From Poriferisocius sp965200775 (GTDB taxonomy: Bacteria; Actinomycetota; Acidimicrobiia; Acidimicrobiales; Bin134): DNA of 64,000 bases. Location: NCBI GenBank assembly GCA_965200775.1, contig OZ241383.1:2046001-2110000 (forward strand), written 5' to 3'. The notes beneath the pieces are model-generated. The model worked only from the letters and a program-made list of their open reading frames with translations, ran no database searches and was not told the DNA's origin. Within the stretch, counting starts at the first letter, position 1. Every line of letters begins with the position of its first letter. Position numbers and translations under genes: made by a program. Shown here one piece after another: positions 24,353-33,796 of the stretch.

Positions 24353-24360
24353 ACGGCTGA
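24298..24360 (+). pseudogene. vapC: vapC toxin remnant (last ~20 codons)
   Basis: In a frame different from vapB, this stretch encodes L-P-C-V-G-D-D-F-A-R-T-D-I-Q-L-V-E-L-D-G and then TGA. G-D-D-F-x-R-T-D-I is the conserved C-terminal end of PIN-domain VapC toxins that pair with this VapB family. It follows directly on the vapB G-L-P-E codons, so the ~110 preceding toxin codons, including the catalytic acidic residues, have been removed by an internal deletion. Confidence 0.7.
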
Positions 24361-24385
24361 TCTGACTCAAGGAACGCCCCCGCCC

Positions 24386-26914
24386 ATGACCTCCGTGCAG
24401 ACCTCACTTGATCGTTACCGGTTGCCTCGGGGGGTGGTGCCTCGGCGGTATGTGTTGCGGCTGGAGCCCGATCTGGAGGGGTTCACGTTCGAGGGAACGG
24501 TGGGCATCGACATTGACGTGGTGGAGTCGGTGGCCGAGATCGTCCTCAATGCGGCCGAGTTGGACATAACCGGAGGCGACCTCAACGGCGAGGCGGTGGC
24601 CGGCATCGACTACGACCCCGAGCATGAGCGGGCCGTGCTGCGGTTGGACGAACCGTTCGGGCCGGGACAGGCCACGCTGAACCTGAGCTTCACCGGCACG
24701 CTGAACGACCAGCTTCGGGGGTTCTATCGCTCCACGTTTACCGACACCGGCGGCAACGAGCGGGTGATTGCCACCACCCAGTTCGAGTCCACCAACGCCC
24801 GGCGAGCATTCCCGTGCTGGGACGAGCCCCACCTGAAAGCGGTCTTCGAGGTGTCCCTGGTGGTGCCCGACGGCCTCATGGCGGTGTCGTCCGGCGCGGA
24901 GACCGGCTCAAAGGTCATCGACGGAGGGCGCCGGAAGATCTCTTTCGCTCCCACTATGGTCATGTCCACCTACCTGCTGGCCTTCGTGGTCGGCCCGCTG
25001 GAGGCCACCGAACCGGTGGAAGTAAACGGCACGCCGCTGCGGATTGTCCATCCCGTCGGCAAGGGCAACCTCACTGAGTTCGCCCTCGACGCTGCGGCAT
25101 TCGCCATCGAGTTCTTCGAGGACTACTTCGCCATCGACTATCCCGGCGACAAGCTCGATCTGGTGGCCATCCCCGACTTCGCCTTCGGGGCCATGGAAAA
25201 CATGGGATGCGTCACCTTCCGGGAAGTCCTGCTCCTGCTCGACCCCGACACCTCCACCCAGCAGGAGCGGCAGACCGCGGCCGATGTCATCGCCCACGAG
25301 CTGGCCCACATGTGGTTCGGGAACCTGGTCACCATGAAGTGGTGGAACGGCATCTGGCTGAAGGAGGCCTTCGCCACGTTCTGCGAGCTGCTGGCGGTGG
25401 ACGCCTACCGCCCCGACTGGAAGCGGTGGCTCTCGTTCGGGCTTTCCCGGGCCGCTGCTTTCGATGTCGATGCACTGGCCTCCACCCGGGCCATCGAGTA
25501 CCCGGTGGCGTCCTCCGACGACGCCGAGGGGATGTACGATCTGCTCACCTACGAGAAGGGCGCGGCGACGGTGCGGATGCTGGAGCAACACCTGGGAGCC
25601 GACGCCTTCAGGGACGGGGTTCGCCACTATCTCCGGCGCCACTCCCACGCCAATACCGAAACCCACGACCTGTGGGATGCGCTGGCCGAGTCCACCGGCG
25701 AGCCGGCCCGTGAGGTCATGGACTCGTGGATCTTCCAGGGCGGCCACCCGGTGGTGACCGTCGCTACCGGCGACGATCCCGAAACAATCACCCTGACCCA
25801 GGAGCGGTTCCGCTACGACGGGCAGCCCGACAAGACCCGCTGGCAGGTGCCTGTGGTGGTATCGACGGGCACCAACTCCAAGACCAGGGCGCAGACCGAG
25901 CAGCTCTTGCTGGACGATCCGGTGAAGCTGAGCAGCACCGGCTCCGACTGGGTGATGGTGAACCCCACCGCTGATGGCTTCTACCGGGTGGCCTACCAAG
26001 GCGATCTGCTCAGTCGGCTGCTGGGCGAGGACGGCCCCGACCTGGACCCCCTCCAGCGGTACGTGCTGGTGGACGACCAGTGGGCCCTCACCGTGGGCGG
26101 CCGCAACGACGTCGCTTCCTACCTGAGGTTTGCCGAGCAGATGGCGGCCGGCGAGGACGACCTGGCCGTGTGGAGGAAGCTGGCCGGAACGCTCGCCACC
26201 CTCGACCACCTGGTTCCCGACGAGGCCAGGGCCGGCCTCAACGTCCGAGTCCGGGGCCTGGCCGCTCCGGCGCTGCAACAGCTGGGATGGGCACCATCTC
26301 CCGGTGAGGACGAACGGGCCCGGGAGCTGAGGGGCATCCTGGTCCGCACCCTGGCCCTGTGCGGCGACGACCGCGACGCAGTGGCCCGATGTCGGGAACT
26401 GATGGCCGCTGACGGGACCGATCCCGCGCTGGCCGCCGCCGCGGTGGCGGTGGTGGCCGCCACCGGTGAACGGGCCGACTACGAGAACATCCTGGACCGC
26501 TTCCGGCACGCTCCCACCCCGCAACTGGAACTGCGCTACCTGATGGCCCTCACCGGCTTCGACGATCCCGACCTCATGGACCTAACCCTGGCCGCCACCC
26601 TCGACGGCACGGTCCGCACCCAGGACGGGGGGTTCGTTATCCGGGGCTGCCTGGAGAACCGCAACCACGGCCCACAAGCCTGGGCCTTCACCACCGAGCA
26701 CTGGGACGACATCAACCAGAAGCTGCCCTCCCAGGCCATCCCCAGAATGCTGGGTGGCATCGGGGCGCTGTCAACCCCCGATTTGGCCAGTTCGATCCGG
26801 TCGTTCCTCGACAATCATCCCGTACCCCAGGGCTCGCTCATCGTGGCACAGCACCTCGAGCGCCTTGACATCAACGTGGACCTGCGAGCCCGCGTTGCAG
26901 CCGCTCTCGGCTGA
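24386..26914 (+). CDS. pepN: Aminopeptidase N, M1 family, 842 aa
   Basis: Zinc aminopeptidase removing N-terminal residues from peptides in the cytoplasm. The exopeptidase motif G-A-M-E-N is near residue 268. The zinc site H-E-L-A-H-M-W-F-G-N is near 304, with the third ligand Glu in W-L-K-E-A-F-A-T-F about 20 residues on. The N-terminal beta saddle and the C-terminal helical ERAP1-like domain bring it to the usual length of actinobacterial PepN. It is convergent with the hopanoid operon. Confidence 0.95.
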   Translation: MTSVQTSLDRYRLPRGVVPRRYVLRLEPDLEGFTFEGTVGIDIDVVESVAEIVLNAAELDITGGDLNGEAVAGIDYDPEHERAVLRLDEPFGPGQATLNLSFTGTLNDQLRGFYRSTFTDTGGNERVIATTQFESTNARRAFPCWDEPHLKAVFEVSLVVPDGLMAVSSGAETGSKVIDGGRRKISFAPTMVMSTYLLAFVVGPLEATEPVEVNGTPLRIVHPVGKGNLTEFALDAAAFAIEFFEDYFAIDYPGDKLDLVAIPDFAFGAMENMGCVTFREVLLLLDPDTSTQQERQTAADVIAHELAHMWFGNLVTMKWWNGIWLKEAFATFCELLAVDAYRPDWKRWLSFGLSRAAAFDVDALASTRAIEYPVASSDDAEGMYDLLTYEKGAATVRMLEQHLGADAFRDGVRHYLRRHSHANTETHDLWDALAESTGEPAREVMDSWIFQGGHPVVTVATGDDPETITLTQERFRYDGQPDKTRWQVPVVVSTGTNSKTRAQTEQLLLDDPVKLSSTGSDWVMVNPTADGFYRVAYQGDLLSRLLGEDGPDLDPLQRYVLVDDQWALTVGGRNDVASYLRFAEQMAAGEDDLAVWRKLAGTLATLDHLVPDEARAGLNVRVRGLAAPALQQLGWAPSPGEDERARELRGILVRTLALCGDDRDAVARCRELMAADGTDPALAAAAVAVVAATGERADYENILDRFRHAPTPQLELRYLMALTGFDDPDLMDLTLAATLDGTVRTQDGGFVIRGCLENRNHGPQAWAFTTEHWDDINQKLPSQAIPRMLGGIGALSTPDLASSIRSFLDNHPVPQGSLIVAQHLERLDINVDLRARVAAALG

Positions 26915-26942
26915 AGAGCTGACCTCGGCTGAACAACCAATC

Positions 26943-26957
26943 CCGGCTGTGAGCCGG
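26943..26957. terminator. Hairpin between convergent pepN and hpnH
   Basis: CCGGCT-GTG-AGCCGG, a perfect 6-bp stem with a 3-base loop, in the 59-base gap between the two convergent stop codons. No T-run follows on either strand, so termination activity is uncertain. Confidence 0.35.
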
Positions 26958-26973
26958 TGCCGGTCGGCTCGCC

Positions 26974-27981
26974 CTAGTTGGTGCCCACCGCGGCCCGGAT
27001 CGACTCCCGCAGCGACTTCATGGTGGCGAACACCGCGGTGGGCTCGTACCCGCAGTGGGCCATGCAGTTCTCGCACCGGGGGTCGCGGCCCCGTCCGTAG
27101 CTGTCCCAGTCGGTGGTCTCGATCAGCTCCCGGTAGGTCTCGGTATAGCCGTCTGACATCAGGTAGCAGGGCCGTTGCCATCCGAACACCGAGTAGCTGG
27201 GAATACCCCAGGCGGTGCATTCGTACTCGACCTTGCCCTCCAAGAAGTCCAGGAACAGGGGGGTGTGGTTCAGCCGCCACTTCTTGCGCTTCCCCTCGGA
27301 GAAGGCGTCGTGGAACAGGCGCCGGGTCTGATCCACGGGCAGGAAGTTCTCCTGGTCGGGGGCCTTCTCGTAGGCATAGCCCGGCGAGATCATCATGGAA
27401 TCGACACCCAGGTCGTCGTTGAGGAAATCGAGCACGTTGCGCACGTTTTCGGGGGTGTCGGTGCTGAAGAAGGTGCTGTTGGTGGTGACCCGGAACCCCT
27501 TGTCCTGGGCCTCCTTGACGGCCTCCACCACCTCGTCGAACACGCCGTCTCGGGCCACAGCCAGGTCGTGGCGCTCCTGCAGCCCATCAACATGAACCAC
27601 GAACGAGAAGTAGGGGGAGGGCTTGAACAGGTCCATCTTGCGGCGCAGCAGCACAGCGTTGGTACACAGGTACACGAACCGCTTGCGTTTGATGAGCTCG
27701 GCGACCATCTCCCCGATCTGGGGATGAAGCAGCGGCTCGCCCCCGGCGATCGACACCATGGGAGCACCGCACTCCTCCATGGCCGCCACCGCTTCCTCCA
27801 CGCTGACCCGCTTGCGCAGCACCTCGGTGGGGTACTGGATCTTCCCGCACCCCGGACACTCCAGATTGCAGGCGAACAGGGGCTCGAGCTCCACGATCAG
27901 CGGGAACTTCTCCCGGCAGCGTAGCTTGTTCTTGAACACATACGTGCCCACCTTCATTGCTTGGCGAACGGGTATGGGCAT
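26974..27981 (-). CDS. hpnH: Adenosyl-hopene transferase HpnH (radical SAM), 335 aa
   Basis: Radical SAM enzyme that joins a 5'-deoxyadenosyl radical to diploptene, giving adenosylhopane, the first step of extended hopanoids. The 4Fe-4S/SAM motif C-N-L-E-C-P-G-C is at residues 38-45 (C-x3-C-x2-C), followed by the S-I-A-G-G-E-P-L segment. A C-terminal Cys set (C-E-N-C-M-A-H-C-G-Y) fits the SPASM-like end of HpnH. The start M-P-I-P-V-R-Q-A is characteristic. Last gene of the hopanoid operon, one base after the hpnG stop. Confidence 0.95.
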   Translation of the reverse strand: MPIPVRQAMKVGTYVFKNKLRCREKFPLIVELEPLFACNLECPGCGKIQYPTEVLRKRVSVEEAVAAMEECGAPMVSIAGGEPLLHPQIGEMVAELIKRKRFVYLCTNAVLLRRKMDLFKPSPYFSFVVHVDGLQERHDLAVARDGVFDEVVEAVKEAQDKGFRVTTNSTFFSTDTPENVRNVLDFLNDDLGVDSMMISPGYAYEKAPDQENFLPVDQTRRLFHDAFSEGKRKKWRLNHTPLFLDFLEGKVEYECTAWGIPSYSVFGWQRPCYLMSDGYTETYRELIETTDWDSYGRGRDPRCENCMAHCGYEPTAVFATMKSLRESIRAAVGTN

Positions 27982-27982
27982 G

Positions 27983-28549
27983 TCAGACGACCTCCTTGGT
28001 CCATTTCTGCAACACCGGCATGAGTTGGCGAATAGTCCTCAGCGCTCGGTACATCCTCACCGGTTGGGAGGGCGACCACACTTCGTGATCCACGGAGTCC
28101 GACATAACCCGCACCGCCGCCGCCGGGCCCCGGTGGTTCTCGAGCAGCCAGGCCGTCTCCATGTCCACCGCAACCGCACCGCTGGTGGACAGTTCCCGCC
28201 GTCGCCGGCCGGTGGCCACGAACGGCACGCTGGCCACCGGGCCGGTGTGGACGGTGAACCCCGCGTCCCGCAGCTCCTCGGCCAACGTGGTCGCGGCAGG
28301 CAGAACTATCGGGGAGACATCGTCAGCGGACGCCTCGGTGGCCACCACCACGTCGCCGGGTTCGATACCGTCGACCACCGCTCCGCCCACGCCGACAACC
28401 ATTACCGCCCCGGAAACCGGCTCCACCCGCCGGCTTCGCCTGGGCCCAATCCCGGTGCAGATCACCCCCGCTTCACCGATGCCCCGGGCAATCCCCCGAC
28501 GGGCGGCACGGGCCTCCAGGGCCATCGGGCACCACACGACCAGGCTCAT
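27983..28549 (-). CDS. hpnG: Adenosylhopane nucleosidase/phosphorylase HpnG, 188 aa
   Basis: Nucleoside phosphorylase-like fold (MTA/SAH nucleosidase superfamily) that removes adenine from adenosylhopane to give ribosylhopane. Visible are V-I-C-T-G-I-G-P, the V-G-V-G-G-A-V-V-D-G-I-E-P-G-D-V-V-V-A-T strand-turn, and the active-site A-V-A-V-D-M-E-T-A-W-L. It is somewhat shorter than many homologues. The assignment rests on these motifs and on its place between shc and hpnH. Confidence 0.88.
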   Translation of the reverse strand: MSLVVWCPMALEARAARRGIARGIGEAGVICTGIGPRRSRRVEPVSGAVMVVGVGGAVVDGIEPGDVVVATEASADDVSPIVLPAATTLAEELRDAGFTVHTGPVASVPFVATGRRRRELSTSGAVAVDMETAWLLENHRGPAAAVRVMSDSVDHEVWSPSQPVRMYRALRTIRQLMPVLQKWTKEVV

Positions 28550-28622
28550 CGGCCGACCTCGACGACCGGCAACCGGCTCACCACCCTCACGGGCCTACCG
28601 TCAAGTCCGACGACCACACCGG

Positions 28623-30509
28623 TCACCGCTGGTCCCTGGTGGCCTCGACATAACGACCCAGCGCCATCACCGGGAACACCAGGCGATACAGGTGGTAGCG
28701 GATGTAGAAGTACCCGGCGAAACCGGTGCCGGTGTACCAACGCTCATCCCAGCTACCGTCGCCCCGCTGGTTCTCCACGAGCCACTGCACCCCTTGTTCC
28801 ACCTCGAAACAGGAAGCGTGGCCTCCGGCGATGAGCGCCAGCAGCGCCCACGCCGTCTGCGATGGGGTGGACACCCCCCGGCCTCGCCATTCCATGTCCT
28901 CGTAGGAGCGCAGATCCTCACCCCAGCCGCCGTCGTCGTTCTGCACCGACTTCAGCCACTCGCAGGCCCGCGCCACCCGATTGTCGTCGGTGGACACTCC
29001 GGCGCTGATGAGGGCCGGGACCACCGCTCCGGTGCCGTAGAGATGGTTGGCCCCCCACCGTCCGGCCCAGGATCCGTCGTCCTCCTGCTCGGCGGTAAGC
29101 CACTCCACGCCCCGGTCCACCGCCTCCCTGTCCACCGGCAACCCGGCCTGGTCGGAGTCCAGCTCACACAGCATCTCCACCACGTGAGCGGTCACGTCAG
29201 CCGACGGCGGGTCGATCACTTTGCCGAAATCGCTGAACGGAAGCTCGGCGGCCAGCCTGGAGCAGTTGTCCGCATCGAACGCCGCCCAGCCGCCGTCGGA
29301 GCACTGCATCCCATTGGTCCACACCACGGCCCGGTCCAGGGCGGCTTCGACCCGGTCGGGGTTTGGATGGCTGATACGGCGCAGGGCGAGTGAGACCTCG
29401 GCGGTGTCGTCGAGGTCGGGGTAGTTGTCGTTCTCGAACTCGAATGCCCACCCGCCGGGAGGAAGACCGGGGCGCCGCTTGGCCCAGTCACCGGCCACCC
29501 GAACCTCCTGGTCCAGCAGCCAGCTTCCCCCGGCCACCATCTGGGGATGGGTGGCGTCCACGCCGGCGTCGGCCAGCGCTATCAGCGCCAGGCAGGTGTC
29601 CCACACCGGCGACTGGCAGCACTCCATCCGGCGCATGTCGTCCTCGACGATCGTCCAGGTGTCGAACCCGGCCAAGCCCCGGGCCATGATCGGGTGGTTC
29701 AGGGAATAGCCCTGAAGGTGCAGCGCCAGCAGCGAGTACACCCAGGGAGGCTGGATGCCGCCCCAGCAACCGTCGGCTTCCTGGCGGCTGATGACCCACT
29801 GTTCGGCCCGTCGCAAGGCCCGCTTCCGTACCATGTTGAGCGGGTTGCGGTTGTAGCCCCGCACCACCTTGTCCATGAGCTGGAATCGCCGGGCCCATGT
29901 TCCCCTGGGCGCAGGTACCTTCTCGGCGGGCGTGGTCCCAGTGCGGATCTCGTCCAGGCTCAGGTCCATCGGGCGCACCGGACGGTGGGAGGCCACGATG
30001 GTCAGCGGCACTACCGTCTGTCGGGCCCAGCAGGCGAAGTCGTAGATGTTCAGCGGCACCCGCTTGGGCAAGAGGATCAGCTCGGGGGGCAGAGCGGGCA
30101 GGTCCTCCCAATCCCACAACCCGAACAGCGCCATCCACAACCGGGTGAACACCCGGCTGCGCTCCAAACCACCCTCGCTGCGTATGTAGGCGGCGGCCTT
30201 GGCCATGTGAGCCGCTTCGGGCGGATCACCGGCGTAGCGCAGGGCCCAGTAGGCCTCGACGGTCACCGAAAGATCGGCTGGACCCTCGTAGTAGGTAGAC
30301 CAGGTGCCGTCGGCCCGCTGGCTGTGGCGGATCCAGTTGGCCGTCTGCCGGGTGATCTCCGGGTCGGCCACCCCGAGAAACTCCCGCAGGAACAGGTCCT
30401 CGGCCTCGATGGACACGTTGGTCTCCAGCTCGGCCTTCCACCATCCCTCTATGTCCTGAAAGCTCAGGAGCCGGTTGGTGGCCCGGTCCAGGCATTGCTC
30501 TACTCCCAT
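28623..30509 (-). CDS. shc: Squalene-hopene cyclase, 628 aa
   Basis: Cyclises squalene to hopene/hopanol at the inner membrane surface. The catalytic acid motif D-L-D-D-T-A-E (DXDDTA) is near residue 364, and several QW-type repeats are visible (for example G-S-W-A-G-R-W, Q-N-D-D-G-G-W-G-E and G-D-G-S-W-D-E-R-W). Length is normal for bacterial SHC. Starts M-G-V-E-Q-C-L-D-R-A-T. 25 bases downstream of the prenyl synthase gene in the same leftward operon. Confidence 0.96.
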   Translation of the reverse strand: MGVEQCLDRATNRLLSFQDIEGWWKAELETNVSIEAEDLFLREFLGVADPEITRQTANWIRHSQRADGTWSTYYEGPADLSVTVEAYWALRYAGDPPEAAHMAKAAAYIRSEGGLERSRVFTRLWMALFGLWDWEDLPALPPELILLPKRVPLNIYDFACWARQTVVPLTIVASHRPVRPMDLSLDEIRTGTTPAEKVPAPRGTWARRFQLMDKVVRGYNRNPLNMVRKRALRRAEQWVISRQEADGCWGGIQPPWVYSLLALHLQGYSLNHPIMARGLAGFDTWTIVEDDMRRMECCQSPVWDTCLALIALADAGVDATHPQMVAGGSWLLDQEVRVAGDWAKRRPGLPPGGWAFEFENDNYPDLDDTAEVSLALRRISHPNPDRVEAALDRAVVWTNGMQCSDGGWAAFDADNCSRLAAELPFSDFGKVIDPPSADVTAHVVEMLCELDSDQAGLPVDREAVDRGVEWLTAEQEDDGSWAGRWGANHLYGTGAVVPALISAGVSTDDNRVARACEWLKSVQNDDGGWGEDLRSYEDMEWRGRGVSTPSQTAWALLALIAGGHASCFEVEQGVQWLVENQRGDGSWDERWYTGTGFAGYFYIRYHLYRLVFPVMALGRYVEATRDQR

Positions 30510-30534
30510 CAGCAGTCCCTCCTCATGACAAACA

Positions 30535-31533
30535 TCAAAAGTCCCTACCTACGATGAAATGGGCCAGAAGCCGCAGTTCTTCGACCGCTCCCTGTGCCAC
30601 CTCTCCCCGCCCCGCAAGGGCGTCCAGAGCCGACACCGCCTGGTCGTAATGGTTCCGGGCCAGCGCCTCGGTCTCGTCTCGACCCCCGCCGGCTTCCACC
30701 AGCGCCCGGGCCGTTTCCACATCGGCGGCATCCAAGCTTGACTGGGCGTAAAGCCCGGCCAGCTCGTCGGCCCCGGCCTGCCCGCTGTTGAGGGCGACGA
30801 CCACCGGGATCGACTTCTTGCGCTCCCGCAGGTCCGACCCGGCGGGCTTGCCGGTGCGCTCTGGGTCGCCCCAAATGCCAAGCAGGTCGTCCACCGCCTG
30901 GAACGCCACCCCCAGGTTCATTCCGAAACCGGCCAGCTCGTCGATAACCGTGTCGTCGGCCCCGGCCAGCACCGCTCCCACCGAGGATGCGTAGGCCAGA
31001 AGGGCCCCGGTCTTGCCCCGTTCCATGTCCAGGCAATGCTCCAGCGTGATGCCCGCCTGCTTGTGGAGGGACATGTCCTTGCTCTGGCCGGCGATCATGG
31101 CCGACACCGCTCCGGCCAGCTCCCTGGCTGCTCTGACCCGGGGTGGGGTGGGGTCGCTCAGCAGGGCCTCGAAGGCCAGGACCTGTAGGGCGTCACCCAC
31201 CACGATGCCGACGCCGGTGCCGAACTTGGCCCACACCGTTTCCCGGTGCCTGCGCTCGGTGTCTCCGTCGATGATGTCGTCGTGGATCAGCGAGTAGTCG
31301 TGGATCAGCTCGATGGCCACCGCTCCCGGCAGCCCGGTCTCGGCCGGCGCGCCCACCACCTCGGCCGACAGGAGGGCTAGTGCTGGACGCACGCCCTTGC
31401 CCCGGCCCTGGAAGTGGTATTCGGCCGGCACGTACAGCTCCTCGCACAGCCCGCTCAACGCGGTGGCGATGGCCGGATCGACCAGCTCCCTGGCCCGCAC
31501 CAGAATGCCCGGAACCTGGGGGGCCGAACTCAA
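30535..31533 (-). CDS. Polyprenyl diphosphate synthase (FPP/GGPP-type), 332 aa
   Basis: Trans-isoprenyl diphosphate synthase condensing IPP with allylic diphosphates. First Asp-rich motif D-D-I-I-D at residues 85-89; second motif F-Q-A-V-D-D-L-L-G-I-W-G-D at about 211-223. In this operon it most likely supplies farnesyl diphosphate for HpnC/HpnD, though chain length is not certain. The TTG start overlaps the hpnE stop (TTGA), matching the coupling seen elsewhere in the operon; a GTG ten codons later is an alternative. The long open frame upstream lies inside hpnE and is not coding. Confidence 0.92.
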   Translation of the reverse strand: MSSAPQVPGILVRARELVDPAIATALSGLCEELYVPAEYHFQGRGKGVRPALALLSAEVVGAPAETGLPGAVAIELIHDYSLIHDDIIDGDTERRHRETVWAKFGTGVGIVVGDALQVLAFEALLSDPTPPRVRAARELAGAVSAMIAGQSKDMSLHKQAGITLEHCLDMERGKTGALLAYASSVGAVLAGADDTVIDELAGFGMNLGVAFQAVDDLLGIWGDPERTGKPAGSDLRERKKSIPVVVALNSGQAGADELAGLYAQSSLDAADVETARALVEAGGGRDETEALARNHYDQAVSALDALAGRGEVAQGAVEELRLLAHFIVGRDF

Positions 31534-32945
31534 ACCGCCACGCTTTCCTGCTCGGCCCGCCGGCAGTGGGCAAGCGCCAGGCGGGCGGCAAGATTGCCGG
31601 ACCGCACCGCGCCTTCCATGGTGGCGGGCCAGCCGGTGTCGGTCCACGCCCCGGCCACAAACAGCCCCTCGACGGAGGTGGTAGGGCCGCAGCGCAGCTT
31701 CCGGGTGCCGGGATACCCGGCGAAGGTGGCCCGGTGCTCTCGGGTAACCACGGCGTCGAGCACCTCGGCTTCGGCGGCCCGGGGGAACAGGTCGATCAGC
31801 GCCAACCGGTAGCGCTCGATCATCTCCGCCGGCCGGTCGCCGATCTCGTCGAACGCAGCCGACTGCGACACCGCAACCACCTGCTCGCCGCCATCGCCGG
31901 CGCCTGGAGGCTCGGACGACTTGTCCTCGGCCCAGGTGGCCGCCTCGGTGCGGTCGAACACGAACTGCACCGGGGAGTCGAGGGCGGCGGCGAAGGGCAC
32001 GTCCATGATCCGGCGGTCGAAGGCGAACTGCACGTTCACGATGGGAGAAGCCCCGAGGTCGGCCAGCTTGTCCTGCTCGGCCACGGTGCCGGGGGGCACG
32101 AGGTCGTCCACCGCGTTGTGGGGTACAGCCAGGATCACCGCGTCGGCGTCGATCCGCTCCCCGCTCACCACCACTGCAGGGCCGTCGCCCACCGACTCCA
32201 CGTGGGTGTGGAGGTTGACCTGCCCGCCCTGGTCGGTGACAACCCGGGCCGCGGCATCGCCGTGGAGGACGGCCAGCGGCACCCGGGTCCACCCCAGGTC
32301 GGCGGATTCGGTGCCGTCGAGGAGCCCGGTGCGGAACACTTTCACCGCCAGGCTCAAGGAAGCCTCGTCGGCCCGCAAGTTCACGGTGGGCAGACAGATC
32401 AAGTCCCATAGCGCGGCAATCGACCGGTCCGACTCCCCCCGGTCCCGGAGCCACTCCCCGAAGCTGGTCTCGTCAACCTCGGGATCGTCGGGGTCGAGGC
32501 GGCGCAGGGCCAGTGCGGTCCGCACCGCTCGCAACCGGTCGGCCATGCCCAGCGGTCGGTAGCTGCGCAGCGACTTGGCCAGATGCAGCGGGGGCGGAGC
32601 ACCCGTGCGGAAGATGGCCGCCGGGCGGCGTCCGGGCCCCAGCACATGCACCATCAGCTTGCGCTGCTGGGTCACCTGGTCGGCCACCCCCACCCGGTCG
32701 AGAAAGGCCCGGTACTCGGTGCAGCACCGCATGAACACGTGCTGACCATTGTCGTACCAGCGACCGTTGCGCTGGAACGACCAGGTTGCGCCGCCCAGGC
32801 GTGGGCCCCGCTCATACAAGGTCACCCGAGCACCGCCGTCGGCCACCGCCACCGCTGCGGCTAGCCCGGCCAACCCCCCTCCGACCACCGCAACGTGTGG
32901 CTCGGCCCGAAGGTGGCTCGACGACCGGGGAGCGGCGTCGCTCAT
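31530..32945 (-). CDS. hpnE: Hydroxysqualene dehydroxylase HpnE (FAD), 471 aa
   Basis: Flavoprotein amine-oxidase-like enzyme converting hydroxysqualene to squalene. The dinucleotide-binding motif V-A-V-V-G-G-G-L-A-G-L-A-A-A is at about residues 18-31, followed by L-Y-E-R-G-P-R-L-G-G. A C-terminal FAD loop G-L-F-V-A-G-A-W-T-D-T-G-W-P-A-T-M-E-G-A is clear. The ATG overlaps the hpnD stop (ATGA). Completes the HpnCDE squalene pathway in place of a squalene synthase. Confidence 0.95.
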   Translation of the reverse strand: MSDAAPRSSSHLRAEPHVAVVGGGLAGLAAAVAVADGGARVTLYERGPRLGGATWSFQRNGRWYDNGQHVFMRCCTEYRAFLDRVGVADQVTQQRKLMVHVLGPGRRPAAIFRTGAPPPLHLAKSLRSYRPLGMADRLRAVRTALALRRLDPDDPEVDETSFGEWLRDRGESDRSIAALWDLICLPTVNLRADEASLSLAVKVFRTGLLDGTESADLGWTRVPLAVLHGDAAARVVTDQGGQVNLHTHVESVGDGPAVVVSGERIDADAVILAVPHNAVDDLVPPGTVAEQDKLADLGASPIVNVQFAFDRRIMDVPFAAALDSPVQFVFDRTEAATWAEDKSSEPPGAGDGGEQVVAVSQSAAFDEIGDRPAEMIERYRLALIDLFPRAAEAEVLDAVVTREHRATFAGYPGTRKLRCGPTTSVEGLFVAGAWTDTGWPATMEGAVRSGNLAARLALAHCRRAEQESVAV

Positions 32946-33796
32946 ACTGCGGCTCCGGCCAAGCTGCGAACGGCCACCCATGCTTTCTCCCGGGTGGATA
33001 GCGACAGGCGTCCGTTCATCACCTCGGTGGGCGCGGCGGTGATGCGGTCCAGCAGCCGATGGTAGATCCCGGCCATGGCCCCGGTGCAGGCCCGGCTGCG
33101 GCGGTCGAGCATGTCGAGCAGCTTGAGGCCCTTGCTGTAGTGCTGCTCGGCCCGCTCCGCCTCGAACGCCACCAGCTCGCCAACCGCCTCGACCGGCCCT
33201 GTCAGGTCGGGGGCGCACCCGAACCGTTCGATGTCCTCGGTGGGCAGGTAGATGCGGCCCATGCCCCGGTCCTCCACGATGTCGCGCAGGATGTTGGTGA
33301 GCTGAAGGCCCACTCCCAGCCGGTCGGCCAGCTCGTTGGCCCGGTCGGGGTCACCGTGGGTGCCGAACACCCCCTGCGAGAGCCGGCCCACCGACCCGGC
33401 CACCATCCGGCAGTAATCCTCGGTCTCCTCGATGGTGGTGTACACCTTGCCCACCGCGTCCTGCTCGCACCCTTCGACGATCTCGTTCAGAGCTGCCACC
33501 GGAATGGGGAATTGGTCGGCAGCGTGGCGCAACCCCACCAGCACCGGATCGTCGGGGTCGCTGAGCCCCCCGCCGGCGAGGGTGTCGATGTCGGCACGCA
33601 GCTCGACGAGCCTGGCCAGCTTCTCGTCGGCGGGCAACGGCCCGTCGCCCACGTCGTCGATCCGCCGGGCCATGGCGTACAGCGCCGACATGGCTTGGCG
33701 CTTCGGCTTGGGCAAAAGCCGGATGCCGTACGAGAAGTTGCGGGCCTCGACCTTGGTTATCTCCTCGCAGCGCTGGAAGGCTTCTGCCGCCCTCAC
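32942..33796 (-). CDS. hpnD: Presqualene diphosphate synthase HpnD, 284 aa
   Basis: Condenses two farnesyl diphosphates to presqualene diphosphate. Asp-rich motifs R-R-I-D-D-V-G-D (about 44-51) and N-I-L-R-D-I-V-E-D-R-G-M-G-R-I-Y-L-P. Start set at a GTG overlapping the hpnC stop (GTGA), consistent with the four-base overlaps downstream; an ATG 11 codons upstream inside hpnC is an alternative. Lacks any C-terminal membrane helix, as usual for bacterial HpnD. Confidence 0.94.
   Translation of the reverse strand: MRAAEAFQRCEEITKVEARNFSYGIRLLPKPKRQAMSALYAMARRIDDVGDGPLPADEKLARLVELRADIDTLAGGGLSDPDDPVLVGLRHAADQFPIPVAALNEIVEGCEQDAVGKVYTTIEETEDYCRMVAGSVGRLSQGVFGTHGDPDRANELADRLGVGLQLTNILRDIVEDRGMGRIYLPTEDIERFGCAPDLTGPVEAVGELVAFEAERAEQHYSKGLKLLDMLDRRSRACTGAMAGIYHRLLDRITAAPTEVMNGRLSLSTREKAWVAVRSLAGAAV

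Noticed and set aside
28546..28740. A 64-codon open frame between shc and hpnG
   Set aside because: It overlaps the 3' end of shc in another frame, with no SD and low-complexity Val/Arg composition.
31534..32454. An N-terminal extension of the prenyl synthase by ~300 codons
   Set aside because: It lies inside hpnE in a different frame and has shuffled, Arg/Gly-rich composition.
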